Assembly (NCBI GenBank): GCA_028583415.1
Contig: CM053276.1
Location: 121,285,666-121,349,665 of the forward strand
Length of the DNA: 64,000 bases
Source of the DNA: Protea cynaroides
Lineage: Eukaryota > Streptophyta > Magnoliopsida > Proteales > Proteaceae
Direction: 5' to 3'
A program made the translations under genes and the position numbers. Shown one piece after another: positions 37,909-48,998 of the stretch (position 1 is its first letter; each line of letters starts with the position of its first letter). The notes below the pieces were generated by a model. The model saw nothing but the letters and a program-made list of their open reading frames with translations, did not search any database and was not told the DNA's origin.

Positions 37909-40900
37909 TTTGGTAAGAGGGAATACAAATAGTTTGAAGTAAAATATAATTTATTTCCCCGGGGAAATTATTTTGGGTGTTTGATTGACCGGGGAATTTA
38001 TGTTACAGGTAAAATAAATTTCACTCACACTTAATACTTCCATTCTTAATTTCTCGACCAAAACTACACGTAAAATCAATACCCAACTCTTGACTCTAAA
38101 CCTCGAGGTGCTTTTTCTCTGGAGATGCTTGAAGGCTCGACAACTCTGCACCAAAACCTCTGAAATCATTGGAGCTTTGATTGAGATATTGATGCGGGAT
38201 CCGGGTTGAGAAAACCCTAATTAATCCGTTAATGGGCCCAACCAAATAACATGGAAGCTTGGTTCAACAAACAGTGGCAGAATTGTAATTATTCAGAACT
38301 TTCTAATATCTTGAGTAAACCAAACAAGCTTTAAGATGAAACTGGAATTTAAATAATAATTCAAGGACAATTCTAGAAATAAGATTATGAAGAAGGGTTA
38401 AATAAAAGAATAAATAAAGGTCAAGGGAGCTTTCTGGAATTTCTGAAAAGTTGTTTCTTCTTCAAACTCACGATAGGCACAGGAGGCGGAAAGACTGAAT
38501 CGAGAGAGTTGATCAAAGTCTCTCTGTACAAGCCCAATCTTCACAAAGCTTTAGGAATTGAATCACAACCCTTTGCTGTACCAATTCCAACTAATATTGA
38601 AGCTAATTGATGAAGAACTATGCGCTGGAAAATTCCTGCAACTGAGTCTGCGATAAGGTTAACCAGATTTAAACCTGGTTGATTTCTATTAGCAAGGGGA
38701 GGGGGTTTCAACAGCAGCAGTCTTAGGGGTTTATGTCGCCCTAGGGTAGACTCCCCTACAGCCAGGATATGAAGAAGAATAGAGAAGAACTGGAAGGAAT
38801 CGAAGGGATTTATTTGGGGGCTGGGTTTACCACCAAAACAGGGGAATAGAGGAGAGGAAGAAGAAGAGGGAAAGAGGAAGGAAGAAGGATAACAGCCCAA
38901 GGAAGAGGGTCTGCCCTGATCGCAGAGATGAAGGGGGGAAGAGAAAAGAAAAGCACACCAATTTTCCTCGTAGACTCACAACCATAATATTCAATTCATT
39001 CTTTTCTTTCTTCAATCTTCTAATTCTGAAAATAAAACCTAATACATATTCTATTTAAAGGTAGAACTTTCCTAAACTAATTTGAAGTAAACTTAGAAAG
39101 TAAATAACATCTTTTATGAAATCAAATCTAATCCCTATGGCATAAAATAGAAATAGTAAATAAGGAAACCTATAAATTAAAAACTTCCTAATCTAATTAA
39201 TCATCCACCAACCCTTTCCGGACCAAAAGGTTGGTTTGGGTTTGAGCCGGTTCAGGTTTGGCTTGGGTAGCCAAATTGGCTCGTGGTCGATCCATCCATG
39301 ACACCGCTCACGCATCAACTCTCCGCTTCAAAAGAACTCGACTCGTCCGAAGTCCGGATAAGGACCAAGAATACCATCGGATGGAATGCGTTGGAGGAGA
39401 AGCGAGTTAGCATTCTTTTAAGCTTGATGGCGGAAGGTGTTTTGCCGGAAGAAGTTGCATATCGAGCCCACCGAATTTGAAGGTGTACGTATTCTCGCAC
39501 CCATCATGCTGAACCTTCTTGTCAAACATCCAAGGACGACCAAGGAGAAGGTGACGGATCTTGAGGGGTAACACATCACATCGAACAGTGTCGATCAATC
39601 CGCCGATGGAATACGTGACCAAGCATCGCTCATGAACCTTCGGATTATTGTTATTTATCCATCCAACCTTGTAGGGATGCGGATGGGGCTCTCGCCTTCA
39701 AACCCAACTTGTTAACCATATCTTCCGATACCGCATTGGTGCAACTACCGCCGAATAATCATGGTGCATAGGGAACCGTTGCATCGTACCGATGTCCGGA
39801 AAATATTGCCGCGCGCCAATCATCCTCTTCGGATCTTTGAGCCAAGAGAGGGCGAAGGACCATAAAAGGCTGGTGCAACCGATCAACATCACCGTCGCTA
39901 TCATCACTATCGTGCTCGGGCCGCCAAGTATACGATCTCATTCTTACGTTGCTCCTCCGTGGCGAAGTAGCCATGAGTTCTTCTTATCGGCAAAAGCAAT
40001 GGAACGATTTGGGCAATGGGAAGCAAAGTGACCGAAACCCTTACAGGTATAACATTGGATCTCAGCCCTCGGTTTTGAAGGAGGCCTATCATAGCCACGC
40101 CGAGGCGGAGAATATGGACGGGTCGGCCGTGAAGATGCCATACTAGAACCACTTTCTTGGGGCTTGCTAAAAGACTTCTCCGGTGGTGGAGCTTGCTTGA
40201 CAAAATTGTTACCTTTAGAGAACGTCTCGGGAAGCTTCCCGATTGTATGGCCGCTTTAAATTTTCCTCGACCTGATATGCCACTTGTACAGCGCCTCCAT
40301 TGTATGTAACCTATTGGAAGCCAAGGAAGCACTAATCCTGGATGCAAACCATTACGAAATTGTGCACCAAAACATCTTCATCCCAATCAAAATCAGATCG
40401 GGTAGCCAAATAATAGAATCGGGCCACATATTCTTCAACAATCATACCGCTTGCCGTAATTGAGTAAACTTGAGATGCGTCCGTTGCTTATAATCAAGAG
40501 GTAGGAATCGACGGTTCATTGCCGCATACATCTCAGCCCAAGTATTTATCTCACCAATGCCGCAGTTTGATTTTTGTTTCGATATTTAATCCACCAAACT
40601 CGTGCCGTGCCCTTCAATTTAGCTTCTGCAAACATCAATTTTCTAGGCTCTGACAATCCGTACCATTTGGAAAATATCTCCAAACTATGGATCCAGTCAA
40701 GATATTCCTCAGGATTTTGGTCTCCATTAAAATCAAGCACATCCAGCCGTGCTCCTTTGTCAGCACCAAAAATTTCTCCATGTCGACCAACTCCATATGG
40801 TGGTGGTGGTGGTGGTACGTGTCGTGATGGTGATGGTGGTGGAGAGGCATTGGGAGGTGGAACATATGAAACGGAGTTGGAAAAATCTCCAAGTATGGGA

Positions 40901-43900
40901 CTCTTACCTTTTATAGCTTGTGACAACGAGTCAATGGACATCCGCATTTTTGCCATCATATCCTGAAAATTTAAAATAGAGCATCTATCCCATCCAGGTC
41001 GGTTTGATATACCACTAATGGCCATGTTAGTTTCCTCTTGTCGGCGGTAACACGTGCTAGGAGCTCATTGTTACTCACCATGACTGTAGGATATTCGCTC
41101 TGATACCAATTGATGCGGGATCCGGGTTGAGAAAACCCTAATTAATCCGTTAATGGGCCCAACCAAATAACATGGAAGCTTGGTTCAACAAACAGTGGCA
41201 GAATTGTAATTATTCAGAACTTTCTAATATCTTGAGTAAACCAAACAAGCTTTAAGATGAAACTGGAATTTAAATAATAATTCAAGGACAATTCTAGAAA
41301 TAAGATTATGAAGAAGGGTTAAATAAAAGAAGAAATAAAGGTCAAGGGAGCTTTCTGGAATTTCTGAAAAGTTGTTTCTTCTTCAAACTCACGATAGGCA
41401 CAGGAGGCGGAAAGACTGAATCGAGAGAGTTGATCAAAGTCTCTCTGTACAAGCCCAATCTTCACAAAGCTTTAGGAATTGAATCGCAACCCTTTGCTGT
41501 ACCAATTCCAACTAATATTGAAGCTAATTGATGAAGAACTATGCGCTGGAAAATTCCTGCAACTGAGTCTGCGATAAGGTTAACCAGATTTAAACCTGGT
41601 TGATTTCTATTAGCAAGGGAGGGGTTTCAACAGCAGCAGTCTTAGGGGTTTATGTCGCCCTTAGGGTAGACTCCCTACAGCCAGGATATGAAGAAGAATA
41701 GAGAAGAACTGGAAGGAATCGAAGGGATTTATTTGGGGCTGGGTTTACCACCAAAACAGGGGAATAGAGGAGAGGAAGAAGAAGAGGGAAAGAGGAAGGA
41801 AGAAGGATAACAGCCCAAGGAAGAGGGTCTGCCCTGATCGCAGAGATGAAGGGGGAAGAGAAAGAAAGCACACCAATTTTCCTCGTAGACTCACAACCAT
41901 AATATTCAATTCATTCTTTTCTTTCTTCAATCTTCTAATTCTGAAAATAAAACCTAATACATATTCTATTTAAAGGTAGAACTTTCCTAAACTAATTTGA
42001 AGTAAACTTAGAAAGTAAATAACATCTTTATGAAATCAAATCTAATCCCTATGGCATAAAATAGAAATAGTAAATAAGGAAACCTATAAATTAAAACTTC
42101 CTAATCTAATTAATCATCTACCAACCCTTTCCAGACCAAAAGGTTGGTTTGGGTTTGAGCCGGTTCAGGTTTGGCTTGGGTAGCCAAATTGGCTCGTGTC
42201 GATCCATCCATGACACTGCTACTGCATCAGATATACTCCAAGATATTCACTGGAAGCAATCCGCTAAAGACGTACTTGTTCTTCTTCAGTTTGTGGTGTG
42301 TTGACAATGATGTTATTGGGTTAGGGTTTTGGGAGGGATCTGTAGGGATAAGACAAAAAGGAAGGAAGAGTGAAACGAAGAACATAGGAGTCTTCTGGAT
42401 GAGCGATAATGGCTGAAGTGGATGGTAACACCAATGGTTTTATCTGTTTTCGCCAAATCAACCCCTCCATTGATTCAAATTATTGTCCCTCTCCACATTT
42501 GACAACCTCCGAATGTGAGGGCAAAACCCCTCTCTCGCCATTTGCTAATCAGACCCACCAAATCATTAATCAAACAACTCACACACACACACACACACAA
42601 AACACACCCACCCAAGAGCATTTTCAGGTCGATTCCCAAATCGTGGAGAGCATCATGGAAGATGAATTTGAGGTCTTTGTTGAGGTTTTGGCATCGACTG
42701 ACGAGACAAATGGGAGAAGATGAGGTGTGGTATTTGGGAGATTGGAAGAAGCAGCAGCAAATGAGGATAACATGAGAATGTCTTTGTTGAGGTTTTGGCA
42801 TCGATAGATGAGATGTGTAGGAGAAGCTGGTGAGAACAGAGGTAAATTTTACGTCAATTTTACATCCAACCAAACAACTCTGTGAAATTAATTTCACTTC
42901 AATTCTCATGCAACCAAACAACTCAAATGGGAAAACAATTTCCCTTCCCTTGCAGCAAACAGAGCCAATGTGATTTTGCAAGTTCATAATTGCATTTATT
43001 ATATTGCTTTATGTTTTCTTTATTGGATATTATTACGGATCCATATGCATATATTACATAAACTTGACTGTGAATTGTATATTAATTGTTGTCTTTTTCT
43101 TAAAAAAAAAAAAAAAAAAGAAGATGGGCAAAGTCTTAGGTTTAGAGGAGGAAATTTTTTTTGTGATCTGTACTTATAACCAGTAATTTGAAAACCAAGA
43201 TCATGCCATTGTTCTCAACGTAGCTGTCAAGTCGACTAGGCGATCCAAGATGTTGGAGGGGCATCTAGGAACCGCATAGGCTATATTCATGAAAAATACA
43301 AAACAATAAATATAAATCAATTTAAACTTGTGAAGTGTTAAAAAAAACTGATAAGGCACAAGATGACTCCTTGACGCCTTATAGTAATATTATTAATATA
43401 AGGCGTGCTCTCACAAAGCCACAAGGTGATGCCTAAGCACCCGAGGCTGTCGCCTTTCTTGCATCAAATTAGGCATGCAGTTGCCTTGGACCCAAGAAGG
43501 CATCTGGTCACTTAGGCGATTCCTTGAAAACTATAGTTCTCAAGGAAAACCTAATGTTCGTATTACAAAACTTAATGATTAATAATAGGGAACCTTAATA
43601 ATATTACTCTTACCAGCTAGGCTATTACTCTAAACAAAAATATATATTTTTTTGTTTTGGGTATGCTTGGCAAGCAAGTGAATGAGCCAACTTAGTATAC
43701 CTTGCAAATTTTATATAGTTATAAACATACTTAAGCTGATCATCAATGTCCTCATAACACAAAAACACACATACTTGGTCTGATTTGGTTCAATTTGCAT
43801 GCATGGATGTGTGGGAAGGCCCCCCCCCCCCCCCCCCCCTCCCTCCCTCCCTCCCTCCCTCCCTCCCCCCCCTTAAACCAAAAAAAAAAAAAAAAGCACC

Positions 43901-45747
43901 AGTATGCTGTTGGCATATGAATTTTAGTCAAGTTTGTATAGCCTCCTTGGGGTAGGTTGGAGGGACATCCGTTCCCGACATTTGCAATCTTACCTGTGTA
44001 ACGTAGATGCTGCTTGATACCCTAACCACTCATACAAGGTTTTCCATTATTCTTATTGCCAAACTGTACTTTTTAGATGTTTCCTTTGTTTGTCTTATGT
44101 TTTAGAGTGAAGGAGCATGATTCACAAGAAGGAGACATCATTTGTGATGCTTAAATCTGAAAAGTCTGCCTGGTTACTTTTCAGGGTACTTTTTAAAAAT
44201 TTATGGTTAGTTATTTATAGATTTTCTAAACAACTTGACTCGACTCGAATAATCCTTTTTCTAATTTCTTTGGAAAAAAGGGCACACTTTTTGAGATGTT
44301 GACATTCAGTGTAAGTTATTCAACTTGGTTAAATACTGGCAATATTTTTGGCCTTTTAGAATATTTCGAAGCATTTGTGTTGGATGGCTTTTCCACGAAT
44401 GCTGAAGGAAAGGTTGCGTGGGTGACTCATTGTATTGTATCTTAGAAAATTTTGTTAATACCTAGATGAGAATATAAATGCATTTCTTTTCTTGGTGCTG
44501 TGGGAACGTATGAGCTAGCTCTCTGTAATATGTATTATTAGTCCATTTTACTAACAGATAATGAATATAACACTTATCAAGTACCAACTGTGTTACTACA
44601 CAATGCAAAGAAATATTTATGTTTTGAGTTTGGTTTGAATGCACTCATACTTAGTGACCAATGGAACAGACCAACTAACCTAAGTATATCTTATAAAATG
44701 TACATGGTAGTAAGCAAACTTAAACTGATTAAGGACGTACTGTCACGTACACACGACACACACAAACACATATGCCTGGCCTGATTTGGTTTGTGTTCGC
44801 ACACATGCATGTATGAAAAGCACCCCCTTGGACTAAAAGGATTTACTTTTTGTGTATTATATGCCCATGCAACTTTATCCAGTTGGGACGTACATAGTAG
44901 TCAAGTCCTTATATGCGAGAGTTTCTGTTGGATCCTACATCCGATCCCACTACCCACAACTCCCATACTTTTGCAACTTAGGTGCTACTTGGAGCCCTTA
45001 CAGCTGATCGAGAAAACAGATGTTCAAAATAGGATTGCTATTTATTTGCATGCGTCCAAGTTTATTTTTTTGCTGGCCCCTTAAATTCTTATGATTTCTA
45101 GATTTAAGGAGTATGATGCATGAAGGAAGTGACAGAATTTATGGTGCTTGAATCTAAAAATGTATGCGTAGTGACTTTTCAGGGTGCTTTATAAAGATGT
45201 ATGCTTTGTTACTCACCAGAGCTTCTCTACAGCAGTCAACTCAGCTATGCCTTACTCCAACTTAAATTAAAAGAAAAATAAATAAATAATTTTTTTTTGA
45301 ACTGCTTTGTCATTCCAATTTGATCGAGTACTGGCAATATTTTGGGCTGGCTTTTCCTCTAATTATTATGGAACAAGTTTTGTGGGTGTCCCGTGTATTG
45401 TATTGCAGAAAATATTGGCAATATAAATAAAGGATATAACACCAAGATGGGAAAATAAATGTTTTTCTATTTCTTGATGCTGTAGGAATATATTGGCTAG
45501 TCCTTTGTGATATAACGGTTATTATTAGTCCATTATACTGACCACTTTGATTATCCTTGTTGCTTCTGTTTCCTCTGTAGGGGGAATTGTGAACAACACA
45601 TTGCGTCCACAAGTTCCAACATGGTGTGATCCTGAATGGAAATCTTTGATGGGAAGTTGTTGGGCTTGTGATCCAGCAGAAAGACCATCCTTTTCAGAAA
45701 TTTCTCAGAGGCTGAGGAAAATGTCTGCTGCAGTAAATGTGAAATGA
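26128..45747 (+). CDS. PB1-domain Raf-like protein kinase
   Basis: Cytosolic Ser/Thr kinase of the plant Raf-like PB1 group; in Arabidopsis, B4-type relatives act upstream of SnRK2 kinases in osmotic stress. Eight exons: 26128-28716, 28815-28919, 29025-29177, 35098-35261, 35370-35517, 36346-36468, 36572-36659, 45581-45747. All introns are GT-AG and the frame is continuous over 1178 residues. PB1 domain about 54-154 (VKFLCSFAGSILPRPQDGKL, acidic end DEDLDALVSVVNDDD); a long low-complexity linker; kinase about 900-1172 with glycine loop GCGTYG (912-917), VAVK lysine 932, catalytic loop HFDLKCEN (1032-1039) and GDLG replacing DFG; WMAPE activation end. The Phe in HFD is, from memory, normal for this subgroup. 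Introns 3 and 7 are 5.9 and 8.9 kb. The first ATG is uncertain (26128 or 26224). An exact 57-bp tandem duplication lies in exon 1. Confidence 0.93.
27370..27483 (+). repeat. in-frame 57-bp tandem duplication in exon 1 of the kinase
   Basis: Units 27370-27426 and 27427-27483 are identical except the first base (CAG versus AAG). They duplicate 19 residues, (Q/K)CASSRETYILNMEQNEAR, in the linker between the PB1 and kinase domains. Confidence 0.97.
29178..35097 (+). other. 5.9-kb third intron of the kinase gene
   Basis: Donor TTG|GTAGTC and acceptor GATAG|ATTGCT bound it. It splits the kinase domain between the VAVK lysine exon and the alpha-C region. No second gene, domain or complete element was recognised inside; frames such as 31693-31932 and 32215-32490 match nothing known. 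A-rich segments (31339-31370) and T-rich 31556-31565 could be retro-element tails. Confidence 0.7.
37496..37790 (+). mobile_element. relic LTR end with iMet-type primer site
   Basis: A CT-rich segment ends TTGTTACA and is followed at once by TGGTATTAGAGCATTGG (37780-37796), one base off TGGTATCAGAGC, the primer-binding site complementary to initiator tRNA-Met. This is the junction expected at the 3' end of a 5' LTR (Copia elements often look like this). No internal coding domain follows. A perfect 12-bp inverted repeat, AATATTGGACCC with an 8-base loop, is near its left edge (37503-37534). The left end is uncertain. Confidence 0.45.
37839..37931 (-). mobile_element. tail-only retro-insertion 3, carrying an (AT)n microsatellite
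   Basis: Perfect 13-bp direct repeats GGGAATACAAATA (37839-37851 and 37919-37931) enclose an (AT)n run of about 50 bases and TTTATATTTTGGTAAGA. On the minus strand the insert reads TCTTACC, AAAATATAAATA, then (TA)n: an A-rich tail that has become a dinucleotide repeat. Confidence 0.7.
38190..39317 (-). repeat. 3' LTR (in element orientation)
   Basis: 1128 bp, starting TGATGCGGGATCC and ending CTCACGCATCA on the plus strand. It is nearly identical to 41111-42229; the differences seen are a handful of substitutions and several one- or two-base length changes in homopolymers. The short frame at 38827-39015 is duplicated at 41745-41930 only because it lies in the LTRs. Confidence 0.93.
39407..41025 (-). 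pseudogene. gag-protease open reading frame of the LTR element, interrupted
   Basis: Minus-strand pieces in element order. 41025-40546: gag with LDVLDFNGDQNPEEYLDWIH, SLEIFSKWYGLSEPRKLMFA and LKGTARVWWIKYR, typical of Gypsy capsid. 40141-39944: nucleocapsid with the CCHC knuckle CYTCKGFGHFASHC (C-x2-C-x4-H-x4-C). About 39750-39407: protease-like region with GGSCTNAVSEDMVNKLGL and, at 39622-39407, SIGGLIDTVRCDVLPL and LLLGRPWMFDKKVQHDG. The pieces lie in different frames with stops between (for example after NQTAALVR at 40546), so as sequenced no single gag-protease polyprotein is encoded. Some breaks could be homopolymer sequencing errors. Confidence 0.85.
41111..42229 (-). repeat. 5' LTR (in element orientation)
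   Basis: 1119 bp, starting TGATGCGGGATCC and ending CTACTGCATCA on the plus strand. It is adjacent to the initiator-tRNA-Met-type primer site at about 41092-41110 (complement strand). Confidence 0.93.
42580..42599. repeat. (CA)n microsatellite
   Basis: Short AC dinucleotide run in the last kinase intron, just right of the LTR element. Confidence 0.85.
43219..43535. mobile_element. hAT-type MITE, second copy
   Basis: A 317-bp element with termini CGTAGCTGTCAAG and, read inverted from the right, TATAGTTTTCAAG, which match the CATAGTTGTCAAG ends of the MITE at 14590. Both sides are flanked by a perfect 8-mer GTTCTCAA (43211-43218 and 43536-43543). Subterminal AGGCGAT blocks occur at both ends. 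No coding capacity. It lies in the last kinase intron. Confidence 0.8.
43680..45543. repeat. diverged ~0.9-1-kb tandem duplication ending at the last kinase exon
   Basis: Copy A (about 43680-44560) and copy B (about 44655-45543) share a colinear series of blocks: a GCCTGGCCTGATTTGG/TTGGTCTGATTTGG-like start, GCATG(C)ATG, TTTTCAGGGT(A/G)CTTT, TACTGGCAATATTTT, TGTATTGTAT and TATTATTAGTCCATT. Copy B abuts the acceptor of exon 8, but copy A carries no exon remnant, so only intron sequence was duplicated. Confidence 0.75.
43820..43872. repeat. poly(C)/(CCCT)n low-complexity tract
   Basis: About 20 C followed by CCCT repeats and more C. Such runs are prone to slippage and sequencing error. Confidence 0.9.
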
Positions 45748-46300
45748 TGCGTTTATTTCTTGTTGTAAATATCACCTTTTTGTTGTCTAGAAAGGTGAGG
45801 GAAAATTTAGATCATGCTGTTAGATCACCTGCTCTTTTGGGAGGACAATGGCGAATAGGCAATGTCATGCCTTAGTTAGCCTTAGAGAACCTTTGTAGTA
45901 CCGCTATACTTGGATATTTCTTGGTAGAGTGCTATTATATGTGCTCTAGATTGGAATCTATAAGGCTACATTATACATCAAGGAGAGAGCTCTGAATGCT
46001 TGATCAGAATGTGAGTAGGTCTATTTTCTATTTACCATTTATTACTCTTTTTGTTCACCTTTTTTTTTTCCCCTGCATTGGATTCTTTGTATGGAGATGA
46101 AGTGGTTTTGAATTTCTTTTCAGGATTCCGCTATTTGGTTGTGCTGAGGACAGAATTGTATAGTTCTTCCTATTTCCAGCCTCCGAGTTGGAACAGAGTT
46201 GGTATGGGAATATGTAAATAAACTGTGGAAATGAAAATGTTCTAAGCTCCATATCAAAATGAAAATCAAGAGGAAAAATGATGCACATATATTAAGCGTT
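45748..46300 (+). other. probable 3' UTR of the kinase gene
   Basis: Directly follows the TGA at 45745-45747. A donor-like AAT|GTGAGTAGG near 46012 and an acceptor-like TTTTCAG|GATTCC near 46123 could mark a 3'-UTR intron. The polyadenylation site was not located. Confidence 0.4.
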
Positions 46301-48998
46301 TTTTATGGAACCTTGGAACACAATTTTGTTATTTCATTATTTTTCTTCTCTTTATTGGTCACGTTTTGACACTTTGTATATCAGAGGATCTCTATTTTTC
46401 GCTCTCTTATATACATATTTTCCAAGGGATGTATAATTTGAGATTAGAAATATATAGTTATCTTGTAAGTGGTACCAACTGTGCGTTGTGATTTTTGTGG
46501 ATGAAACGTGCTGTCAACACTGTGTTTTTTGCAATGTTCTGGCAGACATGGTTGGTGATGAATGATGATGATGCTGAGGCATCATCATCTGCTACAACAT
46601 GCCTTTGCATCATCTGTGATTCTGGAACTGGAAAGCCTCTCCTCATTTTGGTTTCGAGGCTCTATGGGCATTTGAGATTGTTGTAGACATAACATGGAAG
46701 TTCCTGCGGTTATCTGAACACCATAACCGGAGTCGTCATACTCTCATGGACAACCATTTAGTTTTCTATTTCAGACATTTTAATTATGTACTACTACTGC
46801 TTTGGAGATTGTGATGGGAAACATACCTTACCTTGGATGGATTTCTTTTGGGGAACATTATCATTGTAATCATGCATTGAGCTACAAGTAGGCCCAATTT
46901 ACCAGGTTCACATAATCAAATTTCTTGTCAAGTGATGAAATAGAGCTTTGAAAAATCTGAGAGATCAAAGAGTGCATAATTAGAGTGAGAATACTAGTAG
47001 GTATGCATGAACAGATATATTGAGGTATTTGATTGAACTGAATTTTGAAATTTGACACGTACAGGTCAAGACCACATCCTCTTTATCCAATGTTCAGGAT
47101 AACTACGTTATGTGTTCCATGTGGCAAAATGCGAGAGGACTGCAGGAAGCCTTTCATATGTGGCTTTGCAAGAGCTTTTTAATTTTTGAATACGTGGTGA
47201 GAGGGTTGGCAATTTCAAATATTGTAGATAGAAAAAACAGGAGAGAAAAAAAAAGAGATTAATTCATATAGATTGAAAAAGAGAAGTAATGAAAGATTTA
47301 AACAAGAGATGGTATGAGAAAATCTTGATTTTATTGTCCTAAGGACAAAGTTTTTCTGTTTTGCCAACCAGAGGTAGGTCGTGGTCGACAAAAACCGACA
47401 TCAATTACCCCGCCCAAAAGTATATTGAATGACACTCCTATTCTCACCTCCACCCTCCTCACCGTGGATTTCTCTCGTCTGCTGGCCAGAGAACCCCTCC
47501 CCTTGTCCTAATCCATAATTTCTTCATCACTCTATTGAACTCGAAAATACTGCCCAACCCTGACCCAACCGAAGAAATCTCAATATTGACTCTGAGCTTA
47601 AACAATTTTTACTGGGTCAAGTTTGGCTGTCCCAAACTCGAGGTTTGGTTGGGCTGAGGCTCGTGAGCTTAAGTTCCTAGACCTTGGGTCAATCTTAGAC
47701 CACCACTACTACAGCCCACCCAACCCCCCCGGCCTTTGGATTTTTGCAAATGGTTCTTGTTCTAAAACGAAAACCATTTGAATCCAATTTCTATTGTAAG
47801 AAAGTTCTGCAACCCTAATCTCATATTTCCATGCATATGAGTCAGCTCAGCTTATCCTAAATTTTTTAATGGGTACCAATGAAGCAGATAGTTGTTCATT
47901 AGTTCCCCATTAGCAAAAGTCCATCCATGGGGTCTCTAAGTCTTTTATCAATTGTAAATTTGGGATATAAGAATGCAAATTTGGGATATAGAAGAAAAAG
48001 TAACAAAGTCCACCCCACCAATAGTGGGGACCATGACCTTTCACTCATTTGGGGTTTTGTGAACATTTTGTTTTAGGTATCTCCTGCTCCATAGTCTTAG
48101 TCTTACATTATAAAAGATGTTTGGCTTTTGAACTTCTCTTCTTGGATGATTTTGTCGAATGTGACATACTTTACACTTCTAGTTTGTTGTTATGCAATCA
48201 AGCATCTCTCCTGGTTGTTCTTCATGACCAATCAGGTCTGAAATTTGGTCTCCTGGCTCAACCCACAACGGACCGAATGGACTCCCATCATCAATGATCA
48301 ACCTGTTTGTTTTCATTAGTCAAGATGGTTAACGTAAACCTGGTTTTAAGTTATTTTTGGGTTGACCGGATTATGGTTAGTAAGTGTGGTTTTTGGAATT
48401 GCTAAATGGTGAGAGAGCAGTTGATCTTAATGCTCATATAACAATCTAATCCTCCATTATTAAACTACTGTGTTATTCTTCAAACTAGCTAAAGGTAAGA
48501 GTTTGACTTATCAATCTGATTATATATATCAACACTTGTTGTACCCCAAATCAGACACTTAACTTGGGGCAAAGGGTTATGATATGTTATATATGGGTCG
48601 GTAGGCTTATCTATTTGTATTTGTAGTAGGTATATATGTACAATATTGTTATACACTCTTTAGGCCTATTGTCCCAATCTACAAAGCCAAGACAGCCTAG
48701 CTAGCTAATATTTATTGTCCTGAGAGGAATGATTTAGTGAAATCACTTACAGAAGGTTGCTGTATATAACAACCTCAAAATCATGCATGGGTTTTTTCTT
48801 AATTAATTGTTCTGATTATCAGATACAAAATTTCTGCTCTTTTTTCATATCTTCCTGTGGAGCCCATGTTAAATATTGATATGCATGAAAACTGCCCATC
48901 AATGGATAGTTGACAGGTGGTAGAGGACTACACATTAGAGGCAAAGATTAAGTTAAGACTATTACAATCCTTAACGAATTCAAAGTCCACATAAAAGG
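46301..48998. other. gene-free intergenic stretch
   Basis: No recognised gene. A small direct repeat AAATTTGGGATATA occurs twice at about 47947-47988. A GGGTTGG/CCCAACC-rich patch near 47560-47730 looks like dispersed repeat debris. Confidence 0.45.

Larger units (their letters stand above)
38190..42229 (-). mobile_element. complete LTR retrotransposon coding gag-protease only (TR-GAG-like, Ty3/Gypsy type)
   Basis: A 4040-bp element inside the last kinase intron, on the opposite strand. LTRs 38190-39317 and 41111-42229 share TGATGC...GCATCA termini and are nearly identical. A perfect 5-bp target duplication GATAT flanks it (38185-38189, 42230-42234). On the minus strand the primer site next to the 5' LTR (41111-42229) is TTGGTATCAGAGCGAATA, matching initiator tRNA-Met, and a purine-rich tract GAAGCGGAGAG precedes the 3' LTR. 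The 1793-bp internal region has gag, a CCHC zinc knuckle and an aspartic-protease-like segment. There is no room for reverse transcriptase or integrase, so it depends on proteins from elsewhere. Confidence 0.9.
36660..45580 (+). other. 8.9-kb seventh intron of the kinase gene
   Basis: Donor ATTG|GTAGGC and acceptor TCTGTAG|GGGGAATT bound it. It splits a Gly codon before the final exon (GGIVNNTLRP). It contains a relic LTR (37496-37790), a tail-only insertion with (AT)n (37839-37931), the 4.04-kb gag-protease LTR element (38190-42229), an hAT-type MITE (43219-43535) and a diverged ~1-kb tandem duplication (43680-45543). Confidence 0.85.

Noticed and set aside
38827..39015. Small protein encoded twice (also at 41745-41930)
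   Set aside because: The duplication is explained by the two LTRs; the frame is hydrophobic low complexity with no known role.
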